Assembly (NCBI RefSeq): GCF_016583565.1
Contig: NZ_NRRF01000003.1
Coordinates: 112,278-176,277, forward strand
From: Thiocystis violacea
Lineage (GTDB): Bacteria; Pseudomonadota; Gammaproteobacteria; Chromatiales; Chromatiaceae
DNA: 64,000 bases
Reading direction: 5' to 3'
In this document: positions 55,393 to 63,880 of the stretch, piece by piece
Layout of the letters: every line of letters begins with the position of its first letter
Position numbering within the stretch: the first letter of the stretch is position 1
Notes under the pieces: model-generated
What the model was told of the DNA's origin: nothing
The model's database searches: none
The model's input: the letters and a program-made list of their open reading frames with translations, nothing else
Made by a program: the position numbers and the translations under genes

Positions 55393-57024
55393 ATGCCAAC
55401 CCGATGTCTCCCTAGCGCGCTGTCGGCGCTACGCCTCTGCCTGATCGCAGGGCTCACCTTCATCGTCGTTGTCCCGCTGGCTCAGGCCGGTCCGGCCGAG
55501 CTGGAGCAAGGCGTCGAACTCATCCAGACCAACGATTACAAAGCCGTCGAGCAGGGCGTCGCCCTGGTCGCCGCCAGCGGCGACCCGAGGGCGCGCGACC
55601 TGCTCGCCGCACTCCAGGACTCCAAGCTCTATCTGCGCAAGGAGGATGGCCAGCTCTTCATCGGGGCGCGCGGCGAGGCGGGCTATGATCTGGTCGATCC
55701 CCTGACGGAGACGGCAGCCGGAACCGCCGCTAAGCGTGACCTCAAGCCCATCCGCATCAACAACCGGCTGCGCTCTCAGCTCCGCACAGCCGTCGCTACG
55801 CTCAACCTGACCCACCCGGATGCCTCCGTGCGCCTCACCGCGGTGAACGAGATGCTCGACCGCGTGGACGCGGACAGCCTGGCCTTGCTGCGAGACCTGG
55901 CCGGCGAGGAGAAGAACGCCCAGGTACGCGAGGGCATGACCGCCGCCATCGCGCTAGCCGACCTCCAGGCGGAGGAGCCGGCGCGGCGCATCGAGGCACT
56001 GGATCAGTTGGAGGGCAACCTGCACCCGGCGGTTCAGGGCGGCATCCAGCGCTTGCTGAGCCAGGAGCAGGATGCCGAGGTCCGCGCCACCGGCGAGCGT
56101 CTGCTGGAAGCCATCCAATTCAAGCGCGACCTCTACGGCTTCGCCGAGACCCTCTTCTTCGGGTTGAGCCTGGGCTCGGTCCTGGTGCTGGCGGCCATCG
56201 GGCTGGCCATCACCTTCGGCGTCATGGGGGTCATCAACATGGCTCACGGTGAGCTGATCATGCTCGGCGCCTATACGACTTATATCGTGCAGCAGCTGAT
56301 GCCTGGTCACATCGGGCTCGCGCTCTTCCTGGCGATCCCGGCGGCCTTCGTCGTCTCGGGCGCGGTCGGCATCCTCATCGAGCGCGGCGTTATCCGCTTC
56401 CTCTACGGCCGACCGCTGGAAACGCTTCTGGCCACCTTCGGCATCAGCCTCATCCTGCAGCAGCTGGTGCGAACCCTCATCTCGCCGCAGAACGTGCCGG
56501 TCGCCAACCCGGACTGGATGTCCGGCTCCTGGCAGATCAACAGCGTGCTGTCGCTGACCATGAACCGGATGTACATCATCGCCTTCTGCCTCATCGTCTT
56601 CACCGCGCTCTATCTGGTGATGCGCAAGACCCAGCTCGGGCTCCAGGTGCGGGCCGTGTCCCAGAACCGCGCCATGGCACGCGCCATGGGGGTGCGCTCG
56701 GCGCGGGTCGATGCACTGACCTTCGGACTGGGCTCCGGCATCGCCGGGGTGGCGGGCGTGGCGCTCAGCCAGCTCACCAATGTCGGCCCCAACCTGGGGC
56801 AGTCCTACATCATCGACTCCTTCATGGTCGTGGTCTTCGGCGGGGTCGGGAACCTCTGGGGGACGCTGGTGGCGGGTATGTCGCTCGGCGTGGTCAACAA
56901 GATCCTGGAGCCCTGGGCCGGCGCCGTGCTGGCGAAGATCCTGGTTCTGGTCTTCATCATCCTCTTCATCCAGAAACGGCCGCGCGGGCTCTTCCCGCAG
57001 AAGGGCCGGGCGGCGGAGGGCTGA
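55393..57024 (+). CDS. urtB: Urea ABC transporter permease UrtB
   Basis: This is a 543-residue permease. It has a signal-like N-terminus (LIAGLTFIVVVPLAQA), then a roughly 200-residue extracytoplasmic helical-repeat domain typical of UrtB and absent from LivH, then eight membrane spans of the LivH class. The latter include AIGLAITFGVMGVINMAHGELIMLG, ERGVIRFLYGRPLETLLATFG and FGLGSGIAGVAGVALSQLTNVG. It pairs with UrtC to form the channel. GAGG lies 8 nt before ATG 55393. Confidence 0.94.
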   Translation: MPTRCLPSALSALRLCLIAGLTFIVVVPLAQAGPAELEQGVELIQTNDYKAVEQGVALVAASGDPRARDLLAALQDSKLYLRKEDGQLFIGARGEAGYDLVDPLTETAAGTAAKRDLKPIRINNRLRSQLRTAVATLNLTHPDASVRLTAVNEMLDRVDADSLALLRDLAGEEKNAQVREGMTAAIALADLQAEEPARRIEALDQLEGNLHPAVQGGIQRLLSQEQDAEVRATGERLLEAIQFKRDLYGFAETLFFGLSLGSVLVLAAIGLAITFGVMGVINMAHGELIMLGAYTTYIVQQLMPGHIGLALFLAIPAAFVVSGAVGILIERGVIRFLYGRPLETLLATFGISLILQQLVRTLISPQNVPVANPDWMSGSWQINSVLSLTMNRMYIIAFCLIVFTALYLVMRKTQLGLQVRAVSQNRAMARAMGVRSARVDALTFGLGSGIAGVAGVALSQLTNVGPNLGQSYIIDSFMVVVFGGVGNLWGTLVAGMSLGVVNKILEPWAGAVLAKILVLVFIILFIQKRPRGLFPQKGRAAEG

Positions 57025-57030
57025 CCGGCC

Positions 57031-58116
57031 ATGCGACTCGGTACGCTTCATCTCGATCGCGGCGGGCAGATCTTCCTGGCCCTGCTGACGCTGACCACCA
57101 TCCTGGTCCCCATCCTGAATCTGGCCGTCCCGGCGGACAGCCCCATGCATGTGTCGACCTTCACGGTGACGCTGCTGGGCAAGTATCTGACCTACGCCCT
57201 GCTCGCCATCGCCGTCGATCTGGTCTGGGGCTATCTGGGCATCCTGAGCCTGGGCCACGGGGCCTTCTTCGCCCTCGGCGGCTATGCCATGGGCATGTAC
57301 CTGATGCGCCAGATCGGCGATCGCGGCGTCTACGGCAACCCGGAGCTGCCGGACTTCATGGTCTTCCTCAACTGGCAGGAGCTGCCCTGGTTCTGGCACG
57401 GCTTCGACATGTTCTGGTTCGCAGCCTTGATGGTGATGCTGGTGCCCGGCGTGCTGGCCTTCGTCTTCGGCTGGCTGACGTTTCGCTCGCGGGTCACCGG
57501 GGTCTATCTCTCCATCATCACCCAGGCCCTGACCTATGCCCTCATGCTGGCGTTCTTCCGCAATGAGATGGGCTTCGGCGGCAACAACGGGCTGACCGAT
57601 TTCAAGGATCTGCTCGGCTTCGATCTCCAGTCGGACGTCACGCGCATCGGTCTCTTCATCGCCAGCGCCCTGGCCGTGGCCGGCGGCTACCTGGCCTGCC
57701 GCACCATCGTGACCTCCAAGCTGGGGCGGGTGACGGTCGCCATCCGCGACGCCGAGAGCCGCACGCGCTTCATCGGCTATCGGGTGGAGCGCTTCAAGCT
57801 CTGGGTCTTCACCTTCTCCGCGGTGCTGGCGGGTATCGCCGGCGCGCTCTACGTGCCGCAGGTGGGCATCATCAATCCCGGCGAGTTCTCGCCCATCAAC
57901 TCGATCGAGATCGTGGTCTGGGTGGCGATTGGCGGGCGCGCGACCCTCTACGGCGCCGTACTGGGCGCGCTGCTGGTGAACTACGGCAAGACCTATCTCA
58001 CCGGCGTCATGCCGGACGCCTGGCTGTTCGCCCTGGGCGGCCTCTTCGTGCTGGTGACGCTCTTCCTGCCCTACGGCATCGCCGGCCTGCTGCGCCGCAA
58101 GGAGACGACGGCATGA
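57031..58116 (+). CDS. urtC: Urea ABC transporter permease UrtC
   Basis: This 361-residue LivM-class permease has about ten membrane spans. Visible motifs are DLVWGYLGILSLGHGAFFALGGYAMGMYL, the cytoplasmic coupling segment VTVAIRDAESRTRFIGYRVERFKLW and SPINSIEIVVWVAIGGRATLYGAVLGA. It starts 6 nt after urtB with GGAGGG 10 nt upstream and overlaps urtD by 4 nt (ATGA). Confidence 0.95.
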   Translation: MRLGTLHLDRGGQIFLALLTLTTILVPILNLAVPADSPMHVSTFTVTLLGKYLTYALLAIAVDLVWGYLGILSLGHGAFFALGGYAMGMYLMRQIGDRGVYGNPELPDFMVFLNWQELPWFWHGFDMFWFAALMVMLVPGVLAFVFGWLTFRSRVTGVYLSIITQALTYALMLAFFRNEMGFGGNNGLTDFKDLLGFDLQSDVTRIGLFIASALAVAGGYLACRTIVTSKLGRVTVAIRDAESRTRFIGYRVERFKLWVFTFSAVLAGIAGALYVPQVGIINPGEFSPINSIEIVVWVAIGGRATLYGAVLGALLVNYGKTYLTGVMPDAWLFALGGLFVLVTLFLPYGIAGLLRRKETTA

Positions 58117-58955
58117 AGACGCTGGATAACCTGCGCACCACCATGCGCCGCGACCAGGTCTGGGAGTTCATGGTCCCCAAGACCGGCCTGGAGCTGGACA
58201 TCAGCCACGGCACCATCCTGTATCTTGAGGACATCTCGGTGACCTTCGACGGCTTCCGCGCCATCGATCACCTCAACCTCTACATCGACGCGGGCGAGCT
58301 GCGCTGCATCATCGGGCCGAACGGCGCCGGCAAGACGACCATGATGGACATCATCACCGGCAAGACGCGGCCCGATACCGGCACCGCCTGGTTCGGCCAG
58401 ACCATCGACCTGCTGCGCCTGAGCGAGCCGGAGATCGCCAGCGTCGGCATCGGGCGCAAGTTCCAGAAGCCGACCGTCTTCGAGCACCAGACGGTCATGG
58501 AAAACCTGGAGCTGGCGATGGCCGCAGACAAGCGCGTCTGGCCGACCCTGGTCGCCCGCCTGACGCCCGAGCAGCACGCGCGCATCGACGCTGTGCTGGA
58601 GACCATCGGTCTGCAGGAGCACCGCGCCCGCCGCGCCGGCGCCCTCTCCCACGGCCAGAAGCAGTGGCTGGAGATCGGCATGCTGCTGATGCAGGACCCA
58701 CACCTGCTGCTGGTCGACGAGCCCGTCGCCGGCATGACCCACCAGGAGATGGACCGCACCGCCGAGCTGCTGAAGTCGCTCGCCGGGCGCCACACCGTCG
58801 TGGTCGTCGAGCACGACATGGATTTCGTGCGTTCCATCGCCAACAAGGTCACGGTGCTGCACCAGGGCAGCGTGCTCGCCGAGGGCTCCATGGACGAGGT
58901 GCAGAATGATCCGCGGGTGATCGAGGTGTACTTGGGAGGCGGCGATGGGCACTGA
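58113..58955 (+). CDS. urtD: Urea ABC transporter ATP-binding protein UrtD
   Basis: This is a 280-residue LivG-class ATPase. Walker A is GPNGAGKTT, the signature LSHGQKQWLEIGMLLMQ, and Walker B LLLVDEPVAGMT, followed by VVEHDMDF as the switch His. It hydrolyses ATP on the cytoplasmic side to drive urea import. The N-terminal 45 residues before the domain are somewhat longer than in LivG but usual for UrtD. Its start overlaps the urtC stop and its end overlaps urtE. Confidence 0.95.
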   Translation: MKTLDNLRTTMRRDQVWEFMVPKTGLELDISHGTILYLEDISVTFDGFRAIDHLNLYIDAGELRCIIGPNGAGKTTMMDIITGKTRPDTGTAWFGQTIDLLRLSEPEIASVGIGRKFQKPTVFEHQTVMENLELAMAADKRVWPTLVARLTPEQHARIDAVLETIGLQEHRARRAGALSHGQKQWLEIGMLLMQDPHLLLVDEPVAGMTHQEMDRTAELLKSLAGRHTVVVVEHDMDFVRSIANKVTVLHQGSVLAEGSMDEVQNDPRVIEVYLGGGDGH

Positions 58956-59655
58956 GACCATGCTGAAAATCGCAGGGCTCAACCAGTTCTACGGCCAGAG
59001 CCACACCCTCTGGGACCTCGACCTAGAGGTCCCCGAAGGCCAGTGCACCTGCATCATGGGCCGCAACGGCGTCGGCAAGACCACGCTGCTTCAGTGCATC
59101 ATGGGCCTGCTGCCGGTTGCCTCGGGGCGCATGATCTACCGCGACATGGATCTCCTGAAGCAGTCCGCCGAGAGGCGCGCCAGCCTCGGCATCGGCTATG
59201 TCCCCCAGGGCCGCCAGATCTTCCCGCTGCTGACCGTGGAGGAGAACCTGCGGATCGGCCTGCCGGCACGCCCGGACCGCAAGCGCGACATCCCGCCCTT
59301 CATCTTCGAGCTCTTCCCCGTGCTCAAGGAGATGATGGGCCGACGCGGCGGCGACCTCTCCGGCGGTCAGCAGCAACAGCTCGCCATCGGCCGCGCACTC
59401 GGCATCGACCCCAAGCTCCTGATCCTCGACGAGCCAACCGAAGGCATCCAGCCCAACATCGTCGCCGAGATCGGCGACATCATCCGCAAGCTCAATCAAG
59501 ACCTTGGACTGACCGTGATTCTGGTGGAGCAGAAGCTGCCGTTCGCGCGGCGGGTCGCGGATCGGTTCTGTATTCTGGATCGAGGTCGGGCTGTGGCGAA
59601 GGGAGTGATGGAGGAGCTGGATGAAAAGCTGGTGCGGGAATATTTGACCGTGTGA
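58945..59655 (+). CDS. urtE: Urea ABC transporter ATP-binding protein UrtE
   Basis: This 236-residue LivF-class ATPase is the second motor subunit. It has Walker A GRNGVGKTT, signature LSGGQQQQLAIGRAL, Walker B LLILDEPTEGIQPNI and VEQKLPFARRVADRF. Start 58945 is chosen because GGGAGG lies 5 nt upstream; an ATG at 58960 is also in frame. It is the last gene of urtABCDE; no urease genes follow in the window because the integron begins next. Confidence 0.95.
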   Translation: MGTETMLKIAGLNQFYGQSHTLWDLDLEVPEGQCTCIMGRNGVGKTTLLQCIMGLLPVASGRMIYRDMDLLKQSAERRASLGIGYVPQGRQIFPLLTVEENLRIGLPARPDRKRDIPPFIFELFPVLKEMMGRRGGDLSGGQQQQLAIGRALGIDPKLLILDEPTEGIQPNIVAEIGDIIRKLNQDLGLTVILVEQKLPFARRVADRFCILDRGRAVAKGVMEELDEKLVREYLTV

Positions 59656-59710
59656 GCACGACTCCAAGGCTTGTTCCAGCGGAAATGAGCCTCGACCATC
59701 GGTTCAACCA

Positions 59711-59789
59711 GTAGGGTGGAAGAGCGAGAGCGAAGTCCACCGAATCCCGCGCCGACGCTGGTGCAACACGTCGCGCTTGTCCAACCTCC
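59711..59789. repeat. Intergenic inverted repeat, family B copy 2
   Basis: GTAGGGTGGAAGAGCGAGAG plus CGAAGTCCACC faces a degraded inverted GGTGCAACACGTCGCGCTTGTCCAACCTCC. It is related to the element at 35981-36047. It lies between urtE and the integron integrase gene. Confidence 0.6.
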
Positions 59790-59914
59790 GAAGTGACGCG
59801 GGCGCAACCATGATTGACGCCCGCAAATGAGAAGCGCAGAGGATCAATGCGTTTCCTGCTTTCCCCCCAGAGCGAAACCGCGCTTCCCAGCAACAGCCCC
59901 CTTTTCCGCCGAGG

Positions 59915-61345
59915 CTAAAGCAATCCATCCAGAGGACTGACCACACCTCTACCACCGCGGTTGAGCACATGCGTGTAGATCATGGTCGTCGACACATCCG
60001 CATGCCCGAGCAATTCCTGAACGGTGCGAATGTCATAACCCGCTTCCAATAGATGCGTTGCAAACGAGTGGCGCAAACTATGGCAATTCACCTTCTTCGA
60101 GATGCCCATTCGCTGCGCCGCCGCCTTCACCGCCTTCTGCAAGCCGTTCTCGTGCAGATGATGTCGCCGCGTCTTGCCGCTGCGGGGGTCCACCGACAAG
60201 CGACCGCTGGGAAACAGGTACTGCCAGATCCATTCCTTCGCCGCGTTGGGCCATTTGCGCGCCAAGGCATCCGGCAAGAACACCTCGCCATGCCCCTGTG
60301 CGAGATCCTGCTCATGCAGCTCGCGAACTGTCCTCAGATTCTCCCGCAACGGCTGCTCCAGCCGCGCCGGCAACGGCACCACCCGGTCCTTCTGTCCCTT
60401 GCCGTCACGCACGACGATCTGGTGATACTCGAAGTCGACATCCTGAACACGTAACCGCACGCACTCCATCAGCCGCATCCCGGTGCCGTACAAGAGCGCC
60501 GCCATCAGATGCTGCGTCCCCTCGATCCCGGACAGCAGGCGCGCCACCTCACCGCGCTCCAGCACCACGGGCAGCCGCTTTGGCCGCTTCGCCCGGGTGA
60601 AGTCCCCCAATTCATCCAACGACTGCCCGAGCACCTGCTTATAGAGGAACACGATGGCATTCAAGGCTTGGCTCTGCGTGCTGGCCGACACATTGCCACG
60701 CACCGCCAGGTCTTCGAGAAAAGCGCGGATGCGGTCCACGCCGATCGTCTCTGGATCACGGTTGCCGCAGAACAGAATGAAGCGGCACACCCAAGATTCG
60801 TAAGCCTGCTCCGTGCGGATCGAATAGTTGCGCCGACGGATCTCAGCCATCATCCGCTCCAGCAGCGCGCGATGCGCCTCGCGCGCGTCATCGAGCGCCG
60901 ACGGCGCATTCTGCTTCTGCTTGAACCGAGCCCCCGAAACCGGCTTCTCTTGCCCGGAGCCGATCTGAGCCGGTAGTGACTCCCGTGCAATCGTCGGATG
61001 ATTCGGTGTCAGCGTGCGCGCCGAATCGCGCCAGAATTCCCAGTCGATCTCATCGACAATCGGCACCCGTGCGGTCTCCAGAAGATTCTGTATAGCATCG
61101 ATGATTTGCTCGAACTGCCAGTCCGAGATTCTGTCTAGTCGGCCCACCCGCTCAAGATAGCCGGCGACGTCCTGTGCCGAGTGCATCGCAAGACGCTTCT
61201 CAGGAAACGCCCTCAGATAGGTCTCAGCATGCCGTACATACCAAGGTAGCGCGGAGTCCTTCGCGCCCCGATTCCGAGCAAGATCGAGAAATCGCTCCCA
61301 AAAGCGTTCGATCGCATGAGCAGTGGTTGAGTCACCTTGCGCCAT
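59915..61345 (-). CDS. intI: IntI-type integron integrase with N-terminal extension
   Basis: This is a 476-residue tyrosine recombinase. The C-terminal 315 residues match integron integrases: [20 protein letters not shown] at the core-binding domain, the catalytic Arg in [13 protein letters not shown], and the IntI-specific insert [22 protein letters not shown]. Then come [20 protein letters not shown] and the nucleophile Tyr in TTMIYTHV. The first roughly 160 residues are an extra helical domain ([20 protein letters not shown]) that looks like a second phage-integrase-type SAM-like domain; classical IntI proteins are about 320-340 residues. All catalytic residues are present, so it should be active. 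It is transcribed away from the cassette array, with attI and two attC sites to its right, as in true integrons. Confidence 0.88.
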   Translation of the reverse strand: MAQGDSTTAHAIERFWERFLDLARNRGAKDSALPWYVRHAETYLRAFPEKRLAMHSAQDVAGYLERVGRLDRISDWQFEQIIDAIQNLLETARVPIVDEIDWEFWRDSARTLTPNHPTIARESLPAQIGSGQEKPVSGARFKQKQNAPSALDDAREAHRALLERMMAEIRRRNYSIRTEQAYESWVCRFILFCGNRDPETIGVDRIRAFLEDLAVRGNVSASTQSQALNAIVFLYKQVLGQSLDELGDFTRAKRPKRLPVVLERGEVARLLSGIEGTQHLMAALLYGTGMRLMECVRLRVQDVDFEYHQIVVRDGKGQKDRVVPLPARLEQPLRENLRTVRELHEQDLAQGHGEVFLPDALARKWPNAAKEWIWQYLFPSGRLSVDPRSGKTRRHHLHENGLQKAVKAAAQRMGISKKVNCHSLRHSFATHLLEAGYDIRTVQELLGHADVSTTMIYTHVLNRGGRGVVSPLDGLL

Positions 61346-61423
61346 GTGCTAGCGTCCAGTCCGTGTACTTTCAATCGAATTGTACACACCAACCCCCTTG
61401 TCGCAACCTTGGGGCTTTCGGAG

Positions 61424-61505
61424 CTAGGCAGAATCCACCCTATCGGAACTAGACAGAATCTGCCTAGCACGCATGACCGACATTCTGTCTACTCAACTGT
61501 TAGAT
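61424..61505. other. Probable attI recombination region of the integron
   Basis: GTTAGAT at 61499-61505 fits the core site GTTRRRY; crossover would be after G61499. Upstream lie two interleaved inverted repeats: CTAGGCAGA (61424-61432) with TCTGCCTAG (61459-61467), and TAGACAGAAT (61450-61459) with ATTCTGTCTA (61482-61491). These are candidate integrase-binding sites. The region is bounded by the intI start at 61345 and the first cassette at 61500. Confidence 0.72.
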
Positions 61506-62177
61506 TGCCAATCGGCCCTGTGCCTGTGCCGCCTGTATCCGTTCACATGCGCGGTCGAAATACTCGTGCACAAATTCAATTCCGATGAAGCGGCGGCCTG
61601 TCTCAATAGCCGCGATGCCGGTGGTCCCGCTTCCCATGTACGGGTCGAGCACCACACCATCTGCCGGCACCTTCGCCCGCTCCATGCACCACGCCATGAG
61701 GCCAACCGGCTTCTGTGTCGGGTGCAGCTTTTCAAAATTCGCCCCGGCCCCGTTCATACTGGCGTCTTGGTGGCAGTACACGCCGTGCCCGCCTTTCATC
61801 CAGCCCACTTCGGCATCGCTCAGGAATGTGCCGAATCTCAGCCGCTTTACCCACACCAGCGTCGAGCCTACTGGCAGGCGCTGTGCATAGTGGTTGCTGC
61901 CGAACAACACCACACGCGGGAAGGCCAGCCACGGCGAAGGATCAAACGGCTCTGCATCCCCATGCACTGGCGCCCAGTCAATCCCGCGCCCGCGTGTTTC
62001 TGGCGTCTCACCGCCTGAGTACCTGCTGCTGTTCGTGTTCCATTTCATGCCGTAGGGTGGATCGCTTATCACCGCGTCGGCCTTCATCTGCTCGAGCAGC
62101 TCCAAGCAGTCGCCGCGCCAGAGTTCGGCTTGTCCTATCGTTACTTTTTCCACTGTCGTTTCCGGTGTGTGGCGCAT
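61500..62177 (-). CDS. Cassette-borne DNA methyltransferase (N4/N6 type), antisense in cassette 1
   Basis: This 225-residue methyltransferase has the catalytic DPPYGMKW (motif IV) ahead of the SAM-binding LDPYMGSGTTGIAAIETGR (motif I), the beta-class order. KLHPTQKPVGLMAW between them is typical of small solitary adenine/N4-cytosine methylases. Substrate sequence is unknown and no restriction gene accompanies it. It is encoded against the direction of the array: its TAA is the first three bases of the cassette and its ATG overlaps the R'' half-site of attC. A GTG 8 codons in is an alternative start. It may protect DNA or mark it epigenetically. Confidence 0.88.
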   Translation of the reverse strand: MRHTPETTVEKVTIGQAELWRGDCLELLEQMKADAVISDPPYGMKWNTNSSRYSGGETPETRGRGIDWAPVHGDAEPFDPSPWLAFPRVVLFGSNHYAQRLPVGSTLVWVKRLRFGTFLSDAEVGWMKGGHGVYCHQDASMNGAGANFEKLHPTQKPVGLMAWCMERAKVPADGVVLDPYMGSGTTGIAAIETGRRFIGIEFVHEYFDRACERIQAAQAQGRLAI

Positions 62178-62250
62178 CTAACAAGTCGCTCCAGCCGACC
62201 GCCCGCTTCGCTACCGCTCAGCGGCCGTCGGCTGAGCTTGGTCGTTAGGC
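62176..62250. other. attC site of cassette 1
   Basis: A 75-bp site: R'' ATCTAAC (62176-62182) fits RYYYAAC and R' GTTAGGC (62244-62250) fits GTTRRRY. The imperfect palindrome between them includes AGCCGACCGCCCGC against GCGGCCGTCGGCT. Crossover after G62244. Confidence 0.85.
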
Positions 62251-62287
62251 GCAACCGGCAACTTGACAATAGATAGAGGATGTGGCT

Positions 62288-62584
62288 ATGGGTTTTTTCT
62301 CCAAATTGAAGAGCTTTGCCGCTGACAATCAGGTGGTTTTTGAGGGCGGCACCGATGAGCAACGGGAAAAAATGAAGGCCATTGCGCGACAAGTCGCGCT
62401 GATATACAAAGGCGGCGATGCAAGAGAATCGCTGCTGGAACTCAAGTTCAATTCTAATCTCGAAGTATCCACATCGTCTGAGGGAAGAACCGTTTATCGT
62501 ATATTCGGCAACCGTAGCTATAACCGGGATGCTCTCTTTGCGGCTTACAGAAAAGCAATCATAGAAGCGGCAAAGGCTTTCTGA
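62288..62584 (+). CDS. Cassette 2 hypothetical protein, 98 residues
   Basis: This basic, soluble small protein (MGFFSKLKSFAADNQ start, later ELKFNSNLEVSTSSEGRTVYRIFG and a C-terminal helix) belongs to no family I recognise. AGAGGA lies 7 nt before ATG 62288, and a GTG two codons upstream is possible. It is AT-richer than chromosomal genes. It is the first ORF after the attC1 crossover, the normal cassette-ORF position and orientation. Confidence 0.7.
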   Translation: MGFFSKLKSFAADNQVVFEGGTDEQREKMKAIARQVALIYKGGDARESLLELKFNSNLEVSTSSEGRTVYRIFGNRSYNRDALFAAYRKAIIEAAKAF

Positions 62585-62678
62585 TAAAAGCCCAAAGGAG
62601 CAGACGACAGGCCGCAGTATTCAGAAAGACGATGACAACGCCGCCAATTCATGGTTACACGAAGACTAAAGGTGTCCA

Positions 62679-62921
62679 ATGCCATTCCAGAAACTGAACC
62701 TTACTGCCCCGAATGGCCTCCCAATTATCGGCGCAAAGCTTGAAGATGGCAAAGTAGACAATATCGAATGTCACTACGACAGACAATCGAACACACAAGA
62801 CTGGATCGTACCGCATCATCTTCATAAAGAAAATGAATGCTATATTTTTGTCGATGCTTCCGGCCAGGAATGGCTTTTGGATCCTAGCGATGTCGTCCTA
62901 GACTCCCTGAAAGGCATTTAG
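62679..62921 (+). CDS. Cassette 2 second hypothetical protein, 80 residues
   Basis: This acidic soluble protein has strand-rich sequence (GAKLEDGKVDNIECHY, NECYIFVDASGQEWLLDP) of no recognised family. AAAGG lies just upstream of ATG 62679. Two ORFs in one 808-bp cassette are less usual than one; the pair may act together. Confidence 0.65.
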   Translation: MPFQKLNLTAPNGLPIIGAKLEDGKVDNIECHYDRQSNTQDWIVPHHLHKENECYIFVDASGQEWLLDPSDVVLDSLKGI

Positions 62922-62965
62922 CGTTCTGGCCAAACGCTCAAGTCCCTTTGTCGAATCAAGAATTC

Positions 62966-63058
62966 GCCTAACCAGCGGGTCAGCGGGACCGCCCGGTCAA
63001 GGTCGTACCAAGTCCGCAAGCTCATCGCGCGGGCGGCCCGCTACCCTTTTCGTTAGGC
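62966..63058. other. attC site of cassette 2
   Basis: A 93-bp site: R'' GCCTAAC (62966-62972), R' GTTAGGC (63052-63058). The arms AGCGGGTCAGCGGGACCGCCC and GGGCGGCCCGCT fold as an imperfect hairpin. Crossover after G63052, so cassette 2 is 62245-63052. Confidence 0.87.
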
Positions 63059-63106
63059 GCCAGGTAATAGCGCCGTGTCTCCCTCCAACCGAATTGGTGT
63101 ATCTTG

Positions 63107-63865
63107 ATGAACGGAGACAACGTAAGAGCTATTCGAAGACAGATCCAGTACAAAGGACTCGCCAAGTCCTACACGCTGGTAGAGCGCTCCAATGCAGATC
63201 TATCGCCAGATCATCTTGAACCAGACGTTCAGCATTGTTATCCACCCGGGACCGATACTGAATTCCATGTCTCAACCCTAGCAAAGCCAAATCCAGATAG
63301 CGTACTGTTTGCAGAGTTCGATACCGCTGATCTTGCTTTCCATAACACGCTACTGGCATATCGCATGCTAAAGTTGCTTTACGGCTCGCCTAATGTGCTT
63401 GCCGCCCGTTGCCGTGCCGAAAACAATGTAAACAAACTCTCACCCCTTGGTATGGAATGGGGCTATTTGCTGAAAATCGACGAACATCTTATGGCTGAAA
63501 TTCGCAGCGTGATTTCCAACGCTAGGCTTGTAATTCGGTTCTGGCTGGATCACGAGCCGGTAGATAACGAAAGGGACGAAATCGTTAAGAAAGCATCCAA
63601 GTTTCTCGACGACTACCAAGACTCTATCCAGAAAAACGCTCATTTGTTCTCGGAAGAACAAGATGTCCCCAAAGATCAACTCTCTGCCGGTCCTGGGGTC
63701 ATGAATATCTTCGCCCAAAACTACCGAGCGGCCGAAGCATTGCTGGAAATGGCCGAATCAGAGGAGTCGCCAACTCCAGAAAGATATAGCCACCGTATTA
63801 ATAATCCAGGCATTTACTGGAACAAAAATCACAATGAGGCGTCTAAGTCATTATACGATAGTTAA
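63107..63865 (+). CDS. Cassette 3 hypothetical protein, 252 residues
   Basis: I do not recognise this family. The soluble protein is mixed alpha/beta. Its N-terminal third has YKGLAKSYTLVERSN and HVSTLAKPNPDSVLFAEF; the rest is helix-rich and acidic, with DNERDEIVKKASKFLDDYQD. No signal or membrane segments. A TTG at 63104 is in frame, but ATG 63107 is the natural start. The composition is low in GC relative to the chromosome, as expected of an integron cassette. No attC is seen between its stop and the window end. Confidence 0.7.
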   Translation: MNGDNVRAIRRQIQYKGLAKSYTLVERSNADLSPDHLEPDVQHCYPPGTDTEFHVSTLAKPNPDSVLFAEFDTADLAFHNTLLAYRMLKLLYGSPNVLAARCRAENNVNKLSPLGMEWGYLLKIDEHLMAEIRSVISNARLVIRFWLDHEPVDNERDEIVKKASKFLDDYQDSIQKNAHLFSEEQDVPKDQLSAGPGVMNIFAQNYRAAEALLEMAESEESPTPERYSHRINNPGIYWNKNHNEASKSLYDS

Positions 63866-63880
63866 ATGATGAGGCCTATC

